NCBI GenBank assembly: GCA_002436105.1
Contig: DIXU01000020.1
Span: 186,001-250,000 of the forward strand
Direction: 5' to 3'
Source: Candidatus Aminicenantes bacterium UBA6072
Lineage (GTDB): Bacteria; Acidobacteriota; Aminicenantia; UBA2199
DNA length: 64,000 nt
Shown here: positions 1 through 8,449 of the stretch, in pieces
Layout of the letters: every line of letters starts with the position of its first letter
Numbering within the stretch: position 1 is the first letter of the stretch
Notes under the pieces: generated by a model
The model's database searches: none
What the model was told of the DNA's origin: nothing
What the model saw: only the letters and a program-made list of their open reading frames with translations
Translations under genes and position numbers: made by a program

Positions 1-495
1 CAATGGCTTGACCGTGCGCTGCACCGGGCGCGTCAGGCGCTTCCCCGGCAGCAGCGACTTGGGCTGCACGCCGACCAGCAGGACGCGGCAGGGGAGCGAT
101 TGCGCCATGAAGCGCATCAGCAGCTTCAGCGGCAGGCGGTGGCTGGTCATGTCGCCGAGGGCGATCGAGGATTCGTCGGCCAGGAAGGCGGTGCCGGGCT
201 TCAGCCCGTGATCGACGGCGTCGAGCAGCAGCACGTGGCTGGGGGCGAAGTCGCGCGCCGTGCCGGTGAAGTTCTCCGGGGCCTCGCCGCCGTCGACGAC
301 GCGCAGGCGGGGATCGCGGGGCAGGGCCCGGGCCAGGGCGCTCGCCAGAGCGCTGCCCAGGCGGTCGTCGCTCTTCCAGTCCATGCCGATGCCCAGGACG
401 AAGACGCGCTCCGCCCCGGCAAGAAGCGCGCGCAATGCCCGGGGAAAACCGGCCTCATGAAGGAATGCCGGTTCAGGCATTCCGGGGTGTTCCAT
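1..495 (-). CDS. HycI-like [NiFe] hydrogenase maturation endopeptidase, C-terminus off the edge
   Basis: Reading from an ATG at 495, the frame stays open to base 1, giving 165 codons without a stop, so the gene is partial. A GIGMDWKSDD segment near residues 35-44, then a conserved D in the LLLDAVDHG segment (about 90-98), match the M52 family of hydrogenase endopeptidases. These remove the C-terminal tail of the large subunit after nickel insertion. It is the last visible gene of the hydrogenase operon, 26 bases after the NuoI-like gene. One caveat: the NuoD-like large subunit here ends only 45 residues after its last metal-binding cysteine, so whether it is actually cleaved cannot be told from sequence. 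Confidence 0.82.
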   Translation of the reverse strand, partial: MEHPGMPEPAFLHEAGFPRALRALLAGAERVFVLGIGMDWKSDDRLGSALASALARALPRDPRLRVVDGGEAPENFTGTARDFAPSHVLLLDAVDHGLKPGTAFLADESSIALGDMTSHRLPLKLLMRFMAQSLPCRVLLVGVQPKSLLPGKRLTRPVQRTVKPL

Positions 496-521
496 GGCGG
501 ATCCAGGCGGGAGCCGGGGCT

Positions 522-881
522 CTATTTGTATTCGATCTTCAGGTCCCAGCGGCTGAAGGCGGCCGTCTCGTACTCCAGGTCCATATGGTAAGTCTTGGTG
601 GGGCAGGAGTCGACGCACTGGGCGCAGTGGATGCAGCGGTCATTGTGCAGGATCATCTTGAATTTCTTCTCGGTCTCGGAGACGCGGATGATGTCGATGG
701 CCTCGGCGGGGCAGTCGTTGACGCAGATGTTGCAGCCGATGCACTTGGGCGGATTGAAGACGACGGTGCCGCGGAAATCCTTGGGCACGGCCTCCTTCTC
801 GAAGGGGTACTTGACCGTCACCGGCTTCTTGAACAGGCTGCGCAGCAGCTCGGGCAGGAACGGGGCGATTCGCAGGCTCAT
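522..881 (-). CDS. NuoI/EchF-like 2x[4Fe-4S] ferredoxin subunit of group 4 hydrogenase
   Basis: 119 residues with two CxxCxxCxxxCP cluster motifs: C47/C50/C53/C57 (CIGCNICVNDCP) and C83/C86/C89/C93 (CIHCAQCVDSCP). In complex I and group 4 hydrogenases this subunit docks on NuoB and NuoH and relays electrons from ferredoxin towards the [NiFe] site. Its ATG overlaps the stop of the nuoH-like gene as ATGA, so it is probably translationally coupled. There is no extra N-terminal cluster domain and no NuoEFG-type NADH module in this operon, which fits ferredoxin as the electron donor. Confidence 0.93.
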   Translation of the reverse strand: MSLRIAPFLPELLRSLFKKPVTVKYPFEKEAVPKDFRGTVVFNPPKCIGCNICVNDCPAEAIDIIRVSETEKKFKMILHNDRCIHCAQCVDSCPTKTYHMDLEYETAAFSRWDLKIEYK

Positions 882-1846
882 GATGCACTCCCCTTGATGA
901 TGATGACGATGAACAGCTGCAGCACGGCCAGCGGCGCCAGCCAGCGCCAGGAGAAGCTGATCATCTGGTCGATGCGGATGCGGCTGGTGGCGGCGCGCAG
1001 GGCGGCCAGCAGGAAGATGATGAACAGGGTCTTGACGATGAACCAGGCCAGCCCGGGCAGCAGCCCGCCCGGGAAGCCGCCCAGGAACACGGCGGCGATC
1101 AGCCCGGCGCCCACGACCATCTCGATGTCGCCCAGCAGCCGGAAGAAGGCCAGCTTCTTGCCCGAGTACTCGGTGAACTGGCCGCCGACGATCTCGGTCT
1201 CGGCGTGGGGGATGTCGAAGGGCACGCGCTCCAGCTTGGCCTGCAGGCAGATGACGGCGATAAAGAAGCCGATGACGTTGGCCAGCATCAGCAGCGGATG
1301 GTTCTGGTAGAAGACGGCGATCTCCACCAGGCGCCAGGAGCCGGCCAGGACCGCGGGCGAGAGCAGGGCCAGCAGCAGCGGGATCTCGTAGCCGAAGAGC
1401 ATGGTCAGCACGCGCACGCCGCCGATGGCCGAGAAGTAGTTGGTCGAGTGCCAGCCGGCGAGGAAGAAGATCAGCGTCGGCAGGCTGAGCAGGTAGACGA
1501 CGACGATCAGGTCGCCGGGGAAGGAGATGAAGGAGGGCGCGGCGCCGTAGTGCCAGACCGGCAGGTAAAGGGCCGCGGTGCAGACGATGGCCAGGGCGAA
1601 GACGGGCAGCGCCGAGAACATGCGCTTGTCGGCCTGCTCGGGCACGATGTCCTCCTTGGCGAACAGCTTGATGATGTCGGCCACCGGCTGCAGGATGCCG
1701 GCGCGTCCGGTGTGCAGCGGCCCGATGCGATTCTGCATGCGGGCGTAGAGCTTGCGGTCGAACCACTCGCAGAAGGTGGAGTAGACCATCAGGAAGAGCA
1801 GACCCGGGTAGACCAGGATGTAAAGGATGGGCTTTAGAATGGCCAT
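878..1846 (-). CDS. NuoH/EchB-like membrane subunit of group 4 hydrogenase
   Basis: 322 residues of a multi-spanning membrane protein with the NuoH signature near the N-terminus (ERKLYARMQNR-like: DRKLYARMQNRIGP, then GILQPVADIIKLFAKED). This subunit links the catalytic arm to the antiporter-like arm and forms the E-channel in complex I; acidic residues lie in loops such as DIPHAETEIVGGQFTEYSGK. The length is normal for the family. The gene overlaps the preceding NuoD-like gene by 13 bases and the following NuoI-like gene by 4, as expected in a tightly coupled operon. Confidence 0.95.
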   Translation of the reverse strand: MAILKPILYILVYPGLLFLMVYSTFCEWFDRKLYARMQNRIGPLHTGRAGILQPVADIIKLFAKEDIVPEQADKRMFSALPVFALAIVCTAALYLPVWHYGAAPSFISFPGDLIVVVYLLSLPTLIFFLAGWHSTNYFSAIGGVRVLTMLFGYEIPLLLALLSPAVLAGSWRLVEIAVFYQNHPLLMLANVIGFFIAVICLQAKLERVPFDIPHAETEIVGGQFTEYSGKKLAFFRLLGDIEMVVGAGLIAAVFLGGFPGGLLPGLAWFIVKTLFIIFLLAALRAATSRIRIDQMISFSWRWLAPLAVLQLFIVIIIKGSAS

Positions 1847-3039
1847 GCGATTTTCCTTTTCTTGAAGTCGATTTTCTTGGCGCGCTCGTTGGCCATGGCC
1901 CGCAGCTGGCTGAAGCTGAGGACCCGGCTGTCACCGCGGCGCCCGTCGTCCAGCTGCACCAGGCGCTCGGCGCAGCAGATGCAGGGGTCGATGGCGGCGA
2001 AGATCAGCGGGATGTCGGCGATGAAGCCGTTCTTGAGCATGGCGATCGTGGCCGCGTAATTGGCCAGCGTCGGGGCGCGCACCTTCAGGCGCTCGGGCTT
2101 GTCCGAGCCGTTGCTCTTGATGTAGTGGACGTTCTCGCCGCGCGGCGCCTCGTAGCGCGAATAGACCTCGTTGGGCTTGACCTTGCGCGGCGCCTTGACC
2201 TTGAAGGGCCCCTCGGGCAGGTTCTTCAGCAGGAATTCGAGCATGGCGTAGGACGAGATCAGTTCCTTGATGCGCACCACGGCGCGGCCCAGCACGTCGC
2301 AGGAGTCGGCGGTGGCGACCTCGAAGGGCATCTCGCTGTAGACGGCGTAAGGGTCGTCCCTGCGCACGTCGCTGGCGATGCCCGAGGCGCGCAGGGTGGG
2401 CCCGACGGCGCAGAGGGCGATGGCGTCCTCGCGGCTCAGCTTGCCGACGCCGGCCAGGCGGCCGACGAAGGTGGGCTCGCTGGCGGCGAGGTTGAGGTAG
2501 TAATCGGTGCGCTTTTTCAGCAGCTCGAGCGAGTCGAGGATCTTTTTCCTCTGCAGCTCGTCGATGTCGCGGCGCACGCCGCCGAAGATGTTCATGGCGT
2601 AGTGGACGCGGTTGCCCGAGATCCACTCCAGGATGTCCATGATCACCTCGCGGTCGCGCCAGGTGTACATGAAGAACGACTCGAAGCCGGCTTCCTGGCC
2701 GGCGACGCCCAGCCACAGCAGGTGGCTGTGCACCCGCTCCAGCTCGGCGATGATGGTGCGGATGTAGAGGCCGCGCCGGGCCGGCACCAGCTCCATCAAT
2801 TGTTCGACACCCTGGGTGAAGCAGGTGGTGTGGGAATGCGAGCAGATGCCGCAGATGCGCTCGGTCAGGTATATGTTCTGGATGTAGCTCCGCTCCTCGG
2901 CCAGTTTCTCGATGCCGCGGTGGCTGTAGCCCAGCTTGAGGTCGGCGTCGCGGATGACTTCGCCGTCCAGCGTCATGCGCAGGCTGACGGCTTCGTGCAG
3001 GGCCGGGTGCTGCGGGCCCAGGGAGACCTTGTATTCCAT
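1834..3039 (-). CDS. NuoD-like [NiFe] hydrogenase large subunit (group 4)
   Basis: 401 residues of the 49 kDa/NuoD/EchE family. Both nickel-binding cysteine pairs are present: RICGICSHSH gives C63 and C66, and DPCICC gives C353 and C356. Respiratory complex I has lost these, and so have the Ehr-type relatives, so this is a true hydrogenase catalytic subunit rather than a complex I NuoD. It would catalyse reversible proton reduction to H2 at the membrane interface. The start overlaps the NuoC-like stop by one base. Only 45 residues follow the last cysteine, which is relevant to the HycI-like peptidase at the end of the operon. Confidence 0.95.
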   Translation of the reverse strand: MEYKVSLGPQHPALHEAVSLRMTLDGEVIRDADLKLGYSHRGIEKLAEERSYIQNIYLTERICGICSHSHTTCFTQGVEQLMELVPARRGLYIRTIIAELERVHSHLLWLGVAGQEAGFESFFMYTWRDREVIMDILEWISGNRVHYAMNIFGGVRRDIDELQRKKILDSLELLKKRTDYYLNLAASEPTFVGRLAGVGKLSREDAIALCAVGPTLRASGIASDVRRDDPYAVYSEMPFEVATADSCDVLGRAVVRIKELISSYAMLEFLLKNLPEGPFKVKAPRKVKPNEVYSRYEAPRGENVHYIKSNGSDKPERLKVRAPTLANYAATIAMLKNGFIADIPLIFAAIDPCICCAERLVQLDDGRRGDSRVLSFSQLRAMANERAKKIDFKKRKIAWPF

Positions 3040-3509
3040 TATTTACCTCCGGGGATGATCTCGGCGGGGCGCTCGAACTTCCAATCCTTGCGCAGCGGGT
3101 ACTGCCCCTCCGGCCAATCATCGCACAGCAGCAGCCGCCGCCCATCGGGGATGTCCTCGACCACCAGGCCGAACATGTCCTGCAGCTCGCGCTCGTAGAG
3201 GATGGCTCCGGGGATGACCCCGCAGACGCTGGGGATCCTGGGGTCGCGGCGCGGGGTCAGGATGCGCACGTTGACCGTGGTGTCGGCGTTGGACAGGTGG
3301 TAGATCACTTCGAAGTTCTCGCCCAGGTCGACGCCGCTGATGGTGCCCAGGTGGGCGAGGCCGAAAGCCTCCTTCAGGTAGGCGAGCAGCGGGTTCAGCT
3401 GACTGGGTTGCGTCTTGAGCTGGATACGCCGCGGAACGCTGAGCGTCGCTTCCAGGACCTTGTCCCCGGCTTCGGCGGCGATCTTTTCAAGCATGGCTTC
3501 GGGATTCAT
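3039..3509 (-). CDS. NuoC/EchD-like 30 kDa subunit of group 4 hydrogenase
   Basis: 156 residues matching the 30 kDa subunit of complex I and its hydrogenase counterpart. The family hallmark ERELQDMFGLVVEDIPDGRR (residues about 106-125) is followed by LLLCDDWPEGQYPLRKDW. The subunit structurally supports NuoD and NuoB and carries no metal. It is a stand-alone protein here, not fused to NuoD as in E. coli HycE. It is spaced 7 bases from the NuoB-like gene and overlaps the NuoD-like start by one base. Confidence 0.93.
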   Translation of the reverse strand: MNPEAMLEKIAAEAGDKVLEATLSVPRRIQLKTQPSQLNPLLAYLKEAFGLAHLGTISGVDLGENFEVIYHLSNADTTVNVRILTPRRDPRIPSVCGVIPGAILYERELQDMFGLVVEDIPDGRRLLLCDDWPEGQYPLRKDWKFERPAEIIPGGK

Positions 3510-3516
3510 ATTGACC

Positions 3517-3942
3517 TCACTTGACCGAGTTGAGCAGTTTGACCACCGCGTCGATCAGCGCGGCGGGGCGGAAGGGGCAGCCCGGCACGTAGGCGTTGAC
3601 GGGCAGGATCTGGTCGATGCCGATCAGGGTATGGTAGGAGCCGCGGTAGACGCAGCCGGCCATGGCGCAGGCGCCGGCGGCCACGACGAACTTGGGATCG
3701 GGAACCTGCTCGTAGATGCGCAGGACCCGGTCGCGGTTCTGCAGGGTGACGGCGCCGGTGCAGATCATGACATCGGCGTGGCGCGGCGTCCCCTTGAGCT
3801 GCACGCCGAAGCGCTCCAGGTCGAAGCGCGGCATGAGCGAGGCCAGGATCTCGATGTCGCAGCCATTGCAGCCGCCGCCGGCGTTCAGATGCAGGACCCA
3901 CGGGGATTTGACCCGTGACCAATGGACCAGTCGTTCGATCAT
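3517..3942 (-). CDS. NuoB/EchC-like [NiFe] hydrogenase small subunit
   Basis: 141 residues. Proximal [4Fe-4S] ligands are visible as GCNGC (C25, C28), GACAMAGC (C92) and VPGCPFRP (C122). The CxxC spacing is the hydrogenase form; respiratory complex I uses two adjacent cysteines at this place. The subunit passes electrons from the NuoI clusters to the [NiFe] centre in the large subunit. It follows the NuoA-like gene by one base. Its short length and the lack of a signal peptide fit a cytoplasm-facing group 4 enzyme. Confidence 0.93.
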   Translation of the reverse strand: MIERLVHWSRVKSPWVLHLNAGGGCNGCDIEILASLMPRFDLERFGVQLKGTPRHADVMICTGAVTLQNRDRVLRIYEQVPDPKFVVAAGACAMAGCVYRGSYHTLIGIDQILPVNAYVPGCPFRPAALIDAVVKLLNSVK

Positions 3943-3943
3943 G

Positions 3944-4279
3944 TTAATCCCTCGTGACCAGGGCGGCGATGGACAGGAAGATCATGCCCAGGTAAAACAA
4001 TCCGAAATACGCGATGGGCCCCGCGGGCAGGGTGGCCACCACCAGGGCCGCCACGTGCATCATGGTGAAGAACAGGGCGATGAAGAAGAACAGGCGGTAG
4101 CCGAACTGCACCTTGGCGCCGGGGATGTCCTCGCCGCAGGCGTAGCTTTTCAGCTTGCCGCCGACGGGGTTCAGCTTGGGGGCCAGGCGCCCGGCCAGGA
4201 AATAAATGACGTAAAAAATGGCCAGAAAGACCAGGAAGGCCAGCGGCGGCGACAGAAAGAGCTCTAGAATGTTTTTCAT
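3944..4279 (-). CDS. NuoA-like membrane subunit in hydrogenase operon
   Basis: 111 residues, three predicted membrane helices, with the NuoA signature YACGEDIPGAKVQFGYRLFF (about 46-65) followed by a helix containing ALFFTMMHVAALVVA. NuoA is a core complex I subunit that sits beside NuoH and is absent from the simpler six-subunit Ech hydrogenases. Its presence next to a large subunit that keeps its nickel ligands is the most complex I-like trait of this enzyme. It is separated from its neighbours by 1 and 2 bases. Confidence 0.9.
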   Translation of the reverse strand: MKNILELFLSPPLAFLVFLAIFYVIYFLAGRLAPKLNPVGGKLKSYACGEDIPGAKVQFGYRLFFFIALFFTMMHVAALVVATLPAGPIAYFGLFYLGMIFLSIAALVTRD

Positions 4280-4281
4280 GG

Positions 4282-4590
4282 TTATCCCTTCAGCTTGGTC
4301 AGTTTCCTGACGTCAAGGCTCTTGGTGTGGCGGTTGATGTTGATGATCAGCGCCAGCGCCGTGGCGATGACCGCCACGTCGACGACGATGACGGTGATGG
4401 CCAGGCTCTGGGCGATCATCAGGTTCTCGCGGGCGTAGCCGCCGGCCACCAGCGCCAGGGTGACCCCCTTGGCGATGATCTCGACGCCGATGAGCAGCTT
4501 GACCGTGTTCTTCATGGTCAGCAGGCAATAGAGGCCGACGCCGACCAGCAGGGCGACGAAGCCCATGTTCAGGATCCACAGGTTATTCAT
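4282..4590 (-). CDS. NuoK/MnhC-like membrane subunit
   Basis: 102 residues with three predicted membrane helices. The segment GVEIIAKGVTLALVAGG carries the glutamate that lines the ion path in NuoK and MrpC proteins. In complex I, NuoK and NuoJ bridge NuoH to the antiporter-like subunits; in Mrp antiporters and Mbh hydrogenases, MrpC has the same place. The start overlaps the NuoJ-like gene by 8 bases. NuoK and MnhC cannot be separated safely from sequence alone. Confidence 0.88.
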   Translation of the reverse strand: MNNLWILNMGFVALLVGVGLYCLLTMKNTVKLLIGVEIIAKGVTLALVAGGYARENLMIAQSLAITVIVVDVAVIATALALIININRHTKSLDVRKLTKLKG

Positions 4591-5083
4591 GGCTTCCTCC
4601 CTTGGACGCCGTGCCGTGCATGTCGTCGCGGCGGAACAGGGCCAGCACGGCCAATACGCCGGCGGAGATGGCGCCGACCTGGCCGACCAGGTCGAACGTG
4701 CGCTGGTTCCACAGCACCTGGCTGAACGTCCCGCTTTCGGAGCCCTGGATGGCCGGGATCTGGCCCAGCAGTTTCTTCATGACCAGCAGGTCGACGACGG
4801 CCAGGACCAGGAAGAACAGCGGGAAGATGATGCGGTGCTTCCGGCTCTCGGCCACGTCGCCGTCGCCGCGGGTCAGGGTGATGGCGGTGATGAAGAGGAC
4901 GGTGATCAGCCCGGCGACCACCGAGATCTCGAACACCCCGGCGTAGACGGCGTTCATGAGAAAGAAAAGCAGCGCCAGGAAGATGCTGGCCACGGCCAGG
5001 CTGATGGCGCTCTTGAGCAGATCGCGCAACAGGACGGCCAGTACGGAAAAGGCGAGCAAACCGATCAATAGAAAAAGATGCAT
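4583..5083 (-). CDS. NuoJ-like membrane subunit
   Basis: 166 residues with about five predicted membrane helices. The first half resembles NuoJ and the MrpB/MbhD region (DLLKSAISLAVASIFLALLF, then AVYAGVFEISVVAGLITVLF). The second half has a loop from about 75 to 130 and a last helix before a polar tail. It bridges the NuoH and antiporter parts of the membrane arm. Its position between NuoK-like and NuoN-like genes copies the complex I gene order. Assignment to NuoJ rather than a fused MrpB-type protein rests on length and context. Confidence 0.8.
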   Translation of the reverse strand: MHLFLLIGLLAFSVLAVLLRDLLKSAISLAVASIFLALLFFLMNAVYAGVFEISVVAGLITVLFITAITLTRGDGDVAESRKHRIIFPLFFLVLAVVDLLVMKKLLGQIPAIQGSESGTFSQVLWNQRTFDLVGQVGAISAGVLAVLALFRRDDMHGTASKGGSHE

Positions 5084-5092
5084 GAGCGTCTC

Positions 5093-6574
5093 CTAGAATC
5101 CGATGAAGTTCAGGGCCACGCCGACTCCCTGGCCGAGCACGTCGGCGGCGGGCTGCAGCCAGGACCGGATGACGAAGGAAAAGGCCAGGCCGGTGACGAT
5201 GCACAGCAGCGCCAGCAGGACGGTCGCGGCCGACATCCAGAACGGCGCCTCCTTGACCCCTTGCCAGGCCTCGTTCAGCTTGCCGAAGAAGGCCTGGTGC
5301 TGCAGCACCAGGTAGTACCACAGGGTGATCACGCTGCCCAGCACGGCCAGCACGGCCAGGACGTGCATCCTGGCCTGCACCAGGGCGATGATGATCAGCA
5401 GCTTGCTCCAGAAGCCGTTCAGCGGCGGCACGCCGGCGATGGACAGGGAGCCGACGGCCGAGGTGGCGGCGGTCAGGGGCATCACCTTGGCCAGGCCGCC
5501 CATCTTGTCCAGAGAGCGCGTGCCGGTCGATTGCTCGACGGCGCCGGCGTTCAGGAAGAGCAGCGACTTGAACAGCGCGTGGTTGAACAGGTGGAAGAGC
5601 CCGCCGAGAATGCCCAGCGGCGTGCCGATGCCGAAGCCGAGCACGACATAGCCGATCTGGCTGATGGAGGAGTAGGCCAGCATGCGCTTGATGTCGTTCT
5701 GGCCCAGGGCGGCCAGGGCGCCGACGAAGATGGAGACGATGCCCATGATCGTCAGCACCGTGGTCAGGGCCGGCGTGAGGCCGAAGACGCCCAGGAAGAT
5801 GCGCGTCATGGCGTAGACGCCGGAGACCTTGATCAGCACGCCCGACAGCATGGCCGAGATCGGCGCCGGCGCCGAAGGGTGGGCGTCGGGCAGCCAGGAA
5901 TGGAAGGGAACCAGCGCCGCCTTCAGGCCGAAGCCGGCCAGGAACAGCCCGCTGCAGAAGCCGACCACGGTCTTGATGTTCAGCGTCTTGAGGCCCTGGG
6001 CCACGACGCCGAAGCTCACGCCGCCGCTGACGCCGAAGATGACGGCGATGCTCAGCAGCACGAAGGCCGAGGCGACGGCGGAGAGCATCAGGTACTTGAA
6101 CGAGGCCTCGAGCTCGTCATGGCCGCGGCCGAAGGCCACCAGGGCATAGGAGGCGATGGCGGCCACCTCGAGGAAGACGTAGATGGTGAACAGGTCGCTG
6201 CTCAGCACCAGGCCGTTCATGCCGGCGATCATCACCAGCAGCAGGGCGTAATAATTGGCCTTGGCCCCGTAGTGCTCCATGTAGTTGATGGAGTAGAGGG
6301 TGACGGCGAAACTGACCAGCGAGATGGTGAACAGCATGAAGAGGCTGAACCCGTCGAGCAGCAGGCGGATGTTCAACGGCGCGCCGAACCAGAAGGCCTG
6401 CTGGATGATGCCGCCGTCGGCGATCAGCGGCCGGGCGCTGAAGACGGCGAGCACCAGGAGGAAGAGCATGGCGGCGCTGGCCAGCAGGTCGGGCAGCAGG
6501 CGCTTGGACACCTTGCCCAGCAGCGGCAGCAGCCCGGCCAGCACCAGGGGAACGATGATGAATAGGAATAACAT
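5093..6574 (-). CDS. Antiporter-like subunit (NuoN/MrpD type), third of three
   Basis: 493 residues, roughly 14 membrane helices. The proton-conducting signature residues are present: the helix-5 glutamate in TIYVFLEVAAIASY and the helix-7 lysine in LKAALVPFHSWLPDAH. These predict a working ion-translocating half channel rather than a degenerate subunit. It lies 9 bases after the NuoL-like gene and 9 before the NuoJ-like gene. In this family NuoM, NuoN and MrpD are hard to tell apart, so the call stays general. Confidence 0.88.
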   Translation of the reverse strand: MLFLFIIVPLVLAGLLPLLGKVSKRLLPDLLASAAMLFLLVLAVFSARPLIADGGIIQQAFWFGAPLNIRLLLDGFSLFMLFTISLVSFAVTLYSINYMEHYGAKANYYALLLVMIAGMNGLVLSSDLFTIYVFLEVAAIASYALVAFGRGHDELEASFKYLMLSAVASAFVLLSIAVIFGVSGGVSFGVVAQGLKTLNIKTVVGFCSGLFLAGFGLKAALVPFHSWLPDAHPSAPAPISAMLSGVLIKVSGVYAMTRIFLGVFGLTPALTTVLTIMGIVSIFVGALAALGQNDIKRMLAYSSISQIGYVVLGFGIGTPLGILGGLFHLFNHALFKSLLFLNAGAVEQSTGTRSLDKMGGLAKVMPLTAATSAVGSLSIAGVPPLNGFWSKLLIIIALVQARMHVLAVLAVLGSVITLWYYLVLQHQAFFGKLNEAWQGVKEAPFWMSAATVLLALLCIVTGLAFSFVIRSWLQPAADVLGQGVGVALNFIGF

Positions 6575-6583
6575 GACTCCTCC

Positions 6584-8449
6584 CTAGCGCGTCAGGGCGC
6601 CGATGGCCCAGACGATGATCACCAGCCCGCCGACGGCCCAGGCCAGGTAATTGGCGTACAGGCCGTTGTGCACGGCCTTGAGCGCGCCGGTCGCGGCGCG
6701 GCCGATTTGGACGACGAACTTCTCGTAAAAGGCGTCGATGGGGCGGTCCACGAAACGGAACAGCAGGCGGGAAAAGGCCTGCAGTCCCTTGATGCCCTGC
6801 TCATACAGGTCGAAGACGCGTGCCTCGGCCAGGTCATAGATCGTGCGCAGGACCGGCAGGCGGTGGATGGGCTCCGACGCCAGGTAGGCCTTGTTGCCGC
6901 CGCGACGGAAGCCGAAGTAGTGCAGGGCGAAGGCGATGAGCAGGCAGCCCATGGAGATGAGGGCGATGGGGTTGAACACGGCCAGGGCGTGGGCGGTGAA
7001 GTCGAGGTGCTCCCCGGCTGCCGCGCGGCCGGCCAGGATGGGCTGGATGAAGAGCTTCAGCGGCAGGGCGTTGTAGACGCCGAACAGGACGCACAGGGCG
7101 GCCAGCACCAGGATGGGAATATAGATGGGGCTGCGGCTTTCTTTCACCGCGGCGGTTTCCAGGCTGCGCGGCCCGAAGAAGACCGAGTGCCCGGCCTTGA
7201 GGAAGGAGGCGAAGGTGAGGATGGCCCCCAGCCAGGCGGCGATGGTGAAGATGGTGAAGCCGGTCTCGTAGGAGCCGTGGAAGACCATCTCCTTGGAGAC
7301 GAAGCCGTTCAGCGGCCAGATGCCCGAGATGGCGGCGGCGCAGACGATGAAGCCCAGCGCCGTCAGCGGCATGGAGCGGGCGAGGCCGCCGAGCTTCTTC
7401 AGCTCGGTGGTGCCGGCCTGCTGCTCCACGGAGCCGGCGGCCAGGAACAGGCCGCTCTTGTACATGGCGTGGTTGATCATGTGGAAAATGCCGCCGGCGA
7501 TGCCGATGGGGATGGCGGTGCCGATGCCCAGCATCATGTAGCCGACCTGGGAGACGGCGTGGAAGGAAAGGAGCTTCTTGAGGTCCTTCTGGATCAGGGC
7601 CATGAACACGGCCAGGACGATGGTCAGGGCGCCCAGCGTCATCAGCACCAGGGCGGGCGCGCTGTTGACCTCGAGCCGGAAGAGGTCCAGGCAGATGCGC
7701 GACAGCATGTAGATGCCCAGCAGCTTCTCCAGCGCCGCCGGGATAAAGGCCATGACCGCCACCGGCGCGTCGACGGCGGCGTCGGGGATCCAGGTGTGGA
7801 AGGGCATGGAGCCGGCCTTGGCGACGGCGCCGATCATCATCAGGTAGAAGCTGACCGCGGTCAGCCCCTGGGGAACGACCGAGATGTCCGAGAGGCGCAG
7901 GGTGCCGGTCTGCGACCAGAGGATGGCGATGCCCAGGATCATGCAGAAGTCGCAGAAGCCGCCGATGAGGAAGGCCTTGACGGCGGTGCGGTGCGACCCC
8001 TTGCCGCCGATGGTGATCAGCGCGTACAGGGTGATCAGCAGCCCCTCCCAGAAGAAGACCAGCGGCACGAAGTTGTTGGCCAGCACGGCGCCGGCCGACA
8101 TGGCGGCGGTCAGGAACAGGTAGCCGTAGTACTCGCGCAGGCGCGGGTTCCCGGCCATGCGCACCGTGGAATAGAGGACGATCAGGAAGGTGAAGCCGCT
8201 CACGGCCAGCAGGATGAACTGGCTGAACTGGTAAAGGCGCAGCTCGAAGTCGATGCCGTGGCCCATCCAGGGCAGGGTGAACAGGGTCTCCTTTCCCCCG
8301 AAGAAAGAAACGGCGACGTAGACGAAGAGGGCCGCCCCCAGGACGGAGACGATCTCGCGCAGCCGCTTGATGCCGCTGGGCAGCAGGAAGGAGAAAAGGG
8401 CCAGCAGCAGCGGCAGCAGGATCGGGATCAGCAGGTTTTGCGGGTTCAT
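6584..8449 (-). CDS. Antiporter-like subunit (NuoL type), second of three
   Basis: 621 residues from the ATG at 8449, which has a good ribosome site (AAGGTGG, 5 bases away) and overlaps the upstream stop as ATGA. A GTG at 8458 would add three residues. It is about 130 residues longer than its two siblings. The extra C-terminal part holds a polar amphipathic stretch (about 535-590) and then a final membrane helix, as in NuoL with its lateral helix. The helix-5 glutamate (VFFWEGLLITLY, E135) and helix-7 lysine (VAKAGSMPFHTWIPD, K211) are conserved. In complex I, NuoL is the distal pump. Confidence 0.88.
   Translation of the reverse strand: MNPQNLLIPILLPLLLALFSFLLPSGIKRLREIVSVLGAALFVYVAVSFFGGKETLFTLPWMGHGIDFELRLYQFSQFILLAVSGFTFLIVLYSTVRMAGNPRLREYYGYLFLTAAMSAGAVLANNFVPLVFFWEGLLITLYALITIGGKGSHRTAVKAFLIGGFCDFCMILGIAILWSQTGTLRLSDISVVPQGLTAVSFYLMMIGAVAKAGSMPFHTWIPDAAVDAPVAVMAFIPAALEKLLGIYMLSRICLDLFRLEVNSAPALVLMTLGALTIVLAVFMALIQKDLKKLLSFHAVSQVGYMMLGIGTAIPIGIAGGIFHMINHAMYKSGLFLAAGSVEQQAGTTELKKLGGLARSMPLTALGFIVCAAAISGIWPLNGFVSKEMVFHGSYETGFTIFTIAAWLGAILTFASFLKAGHSVFFGPRSLETAAVKESRSPIYIPILVLAALCVLFGVYNALPLKLFIQPILAGRAAAGEHLDFTAHALAVFNPIALISMGCLLIAFALHYFGFRRGGNKAYLASEPIHRLPVLRTIYDLAEARVFDLYEQGIKGLQAFSRLLFRFVDRPIDAFYEKFVVQIGRAATGALKAVHNGLYANYLAWAVGGLVIIVWAIGALTR

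Noticed and set aside
1834..3039. Reading the NuoD-like gene as respiratory complex I
   Set aside because: Both [NiFe] cysteine pairs are present, hyp genes and a HycI-like peptidase are adjacent, and there is no NuoEFG module in this operon.
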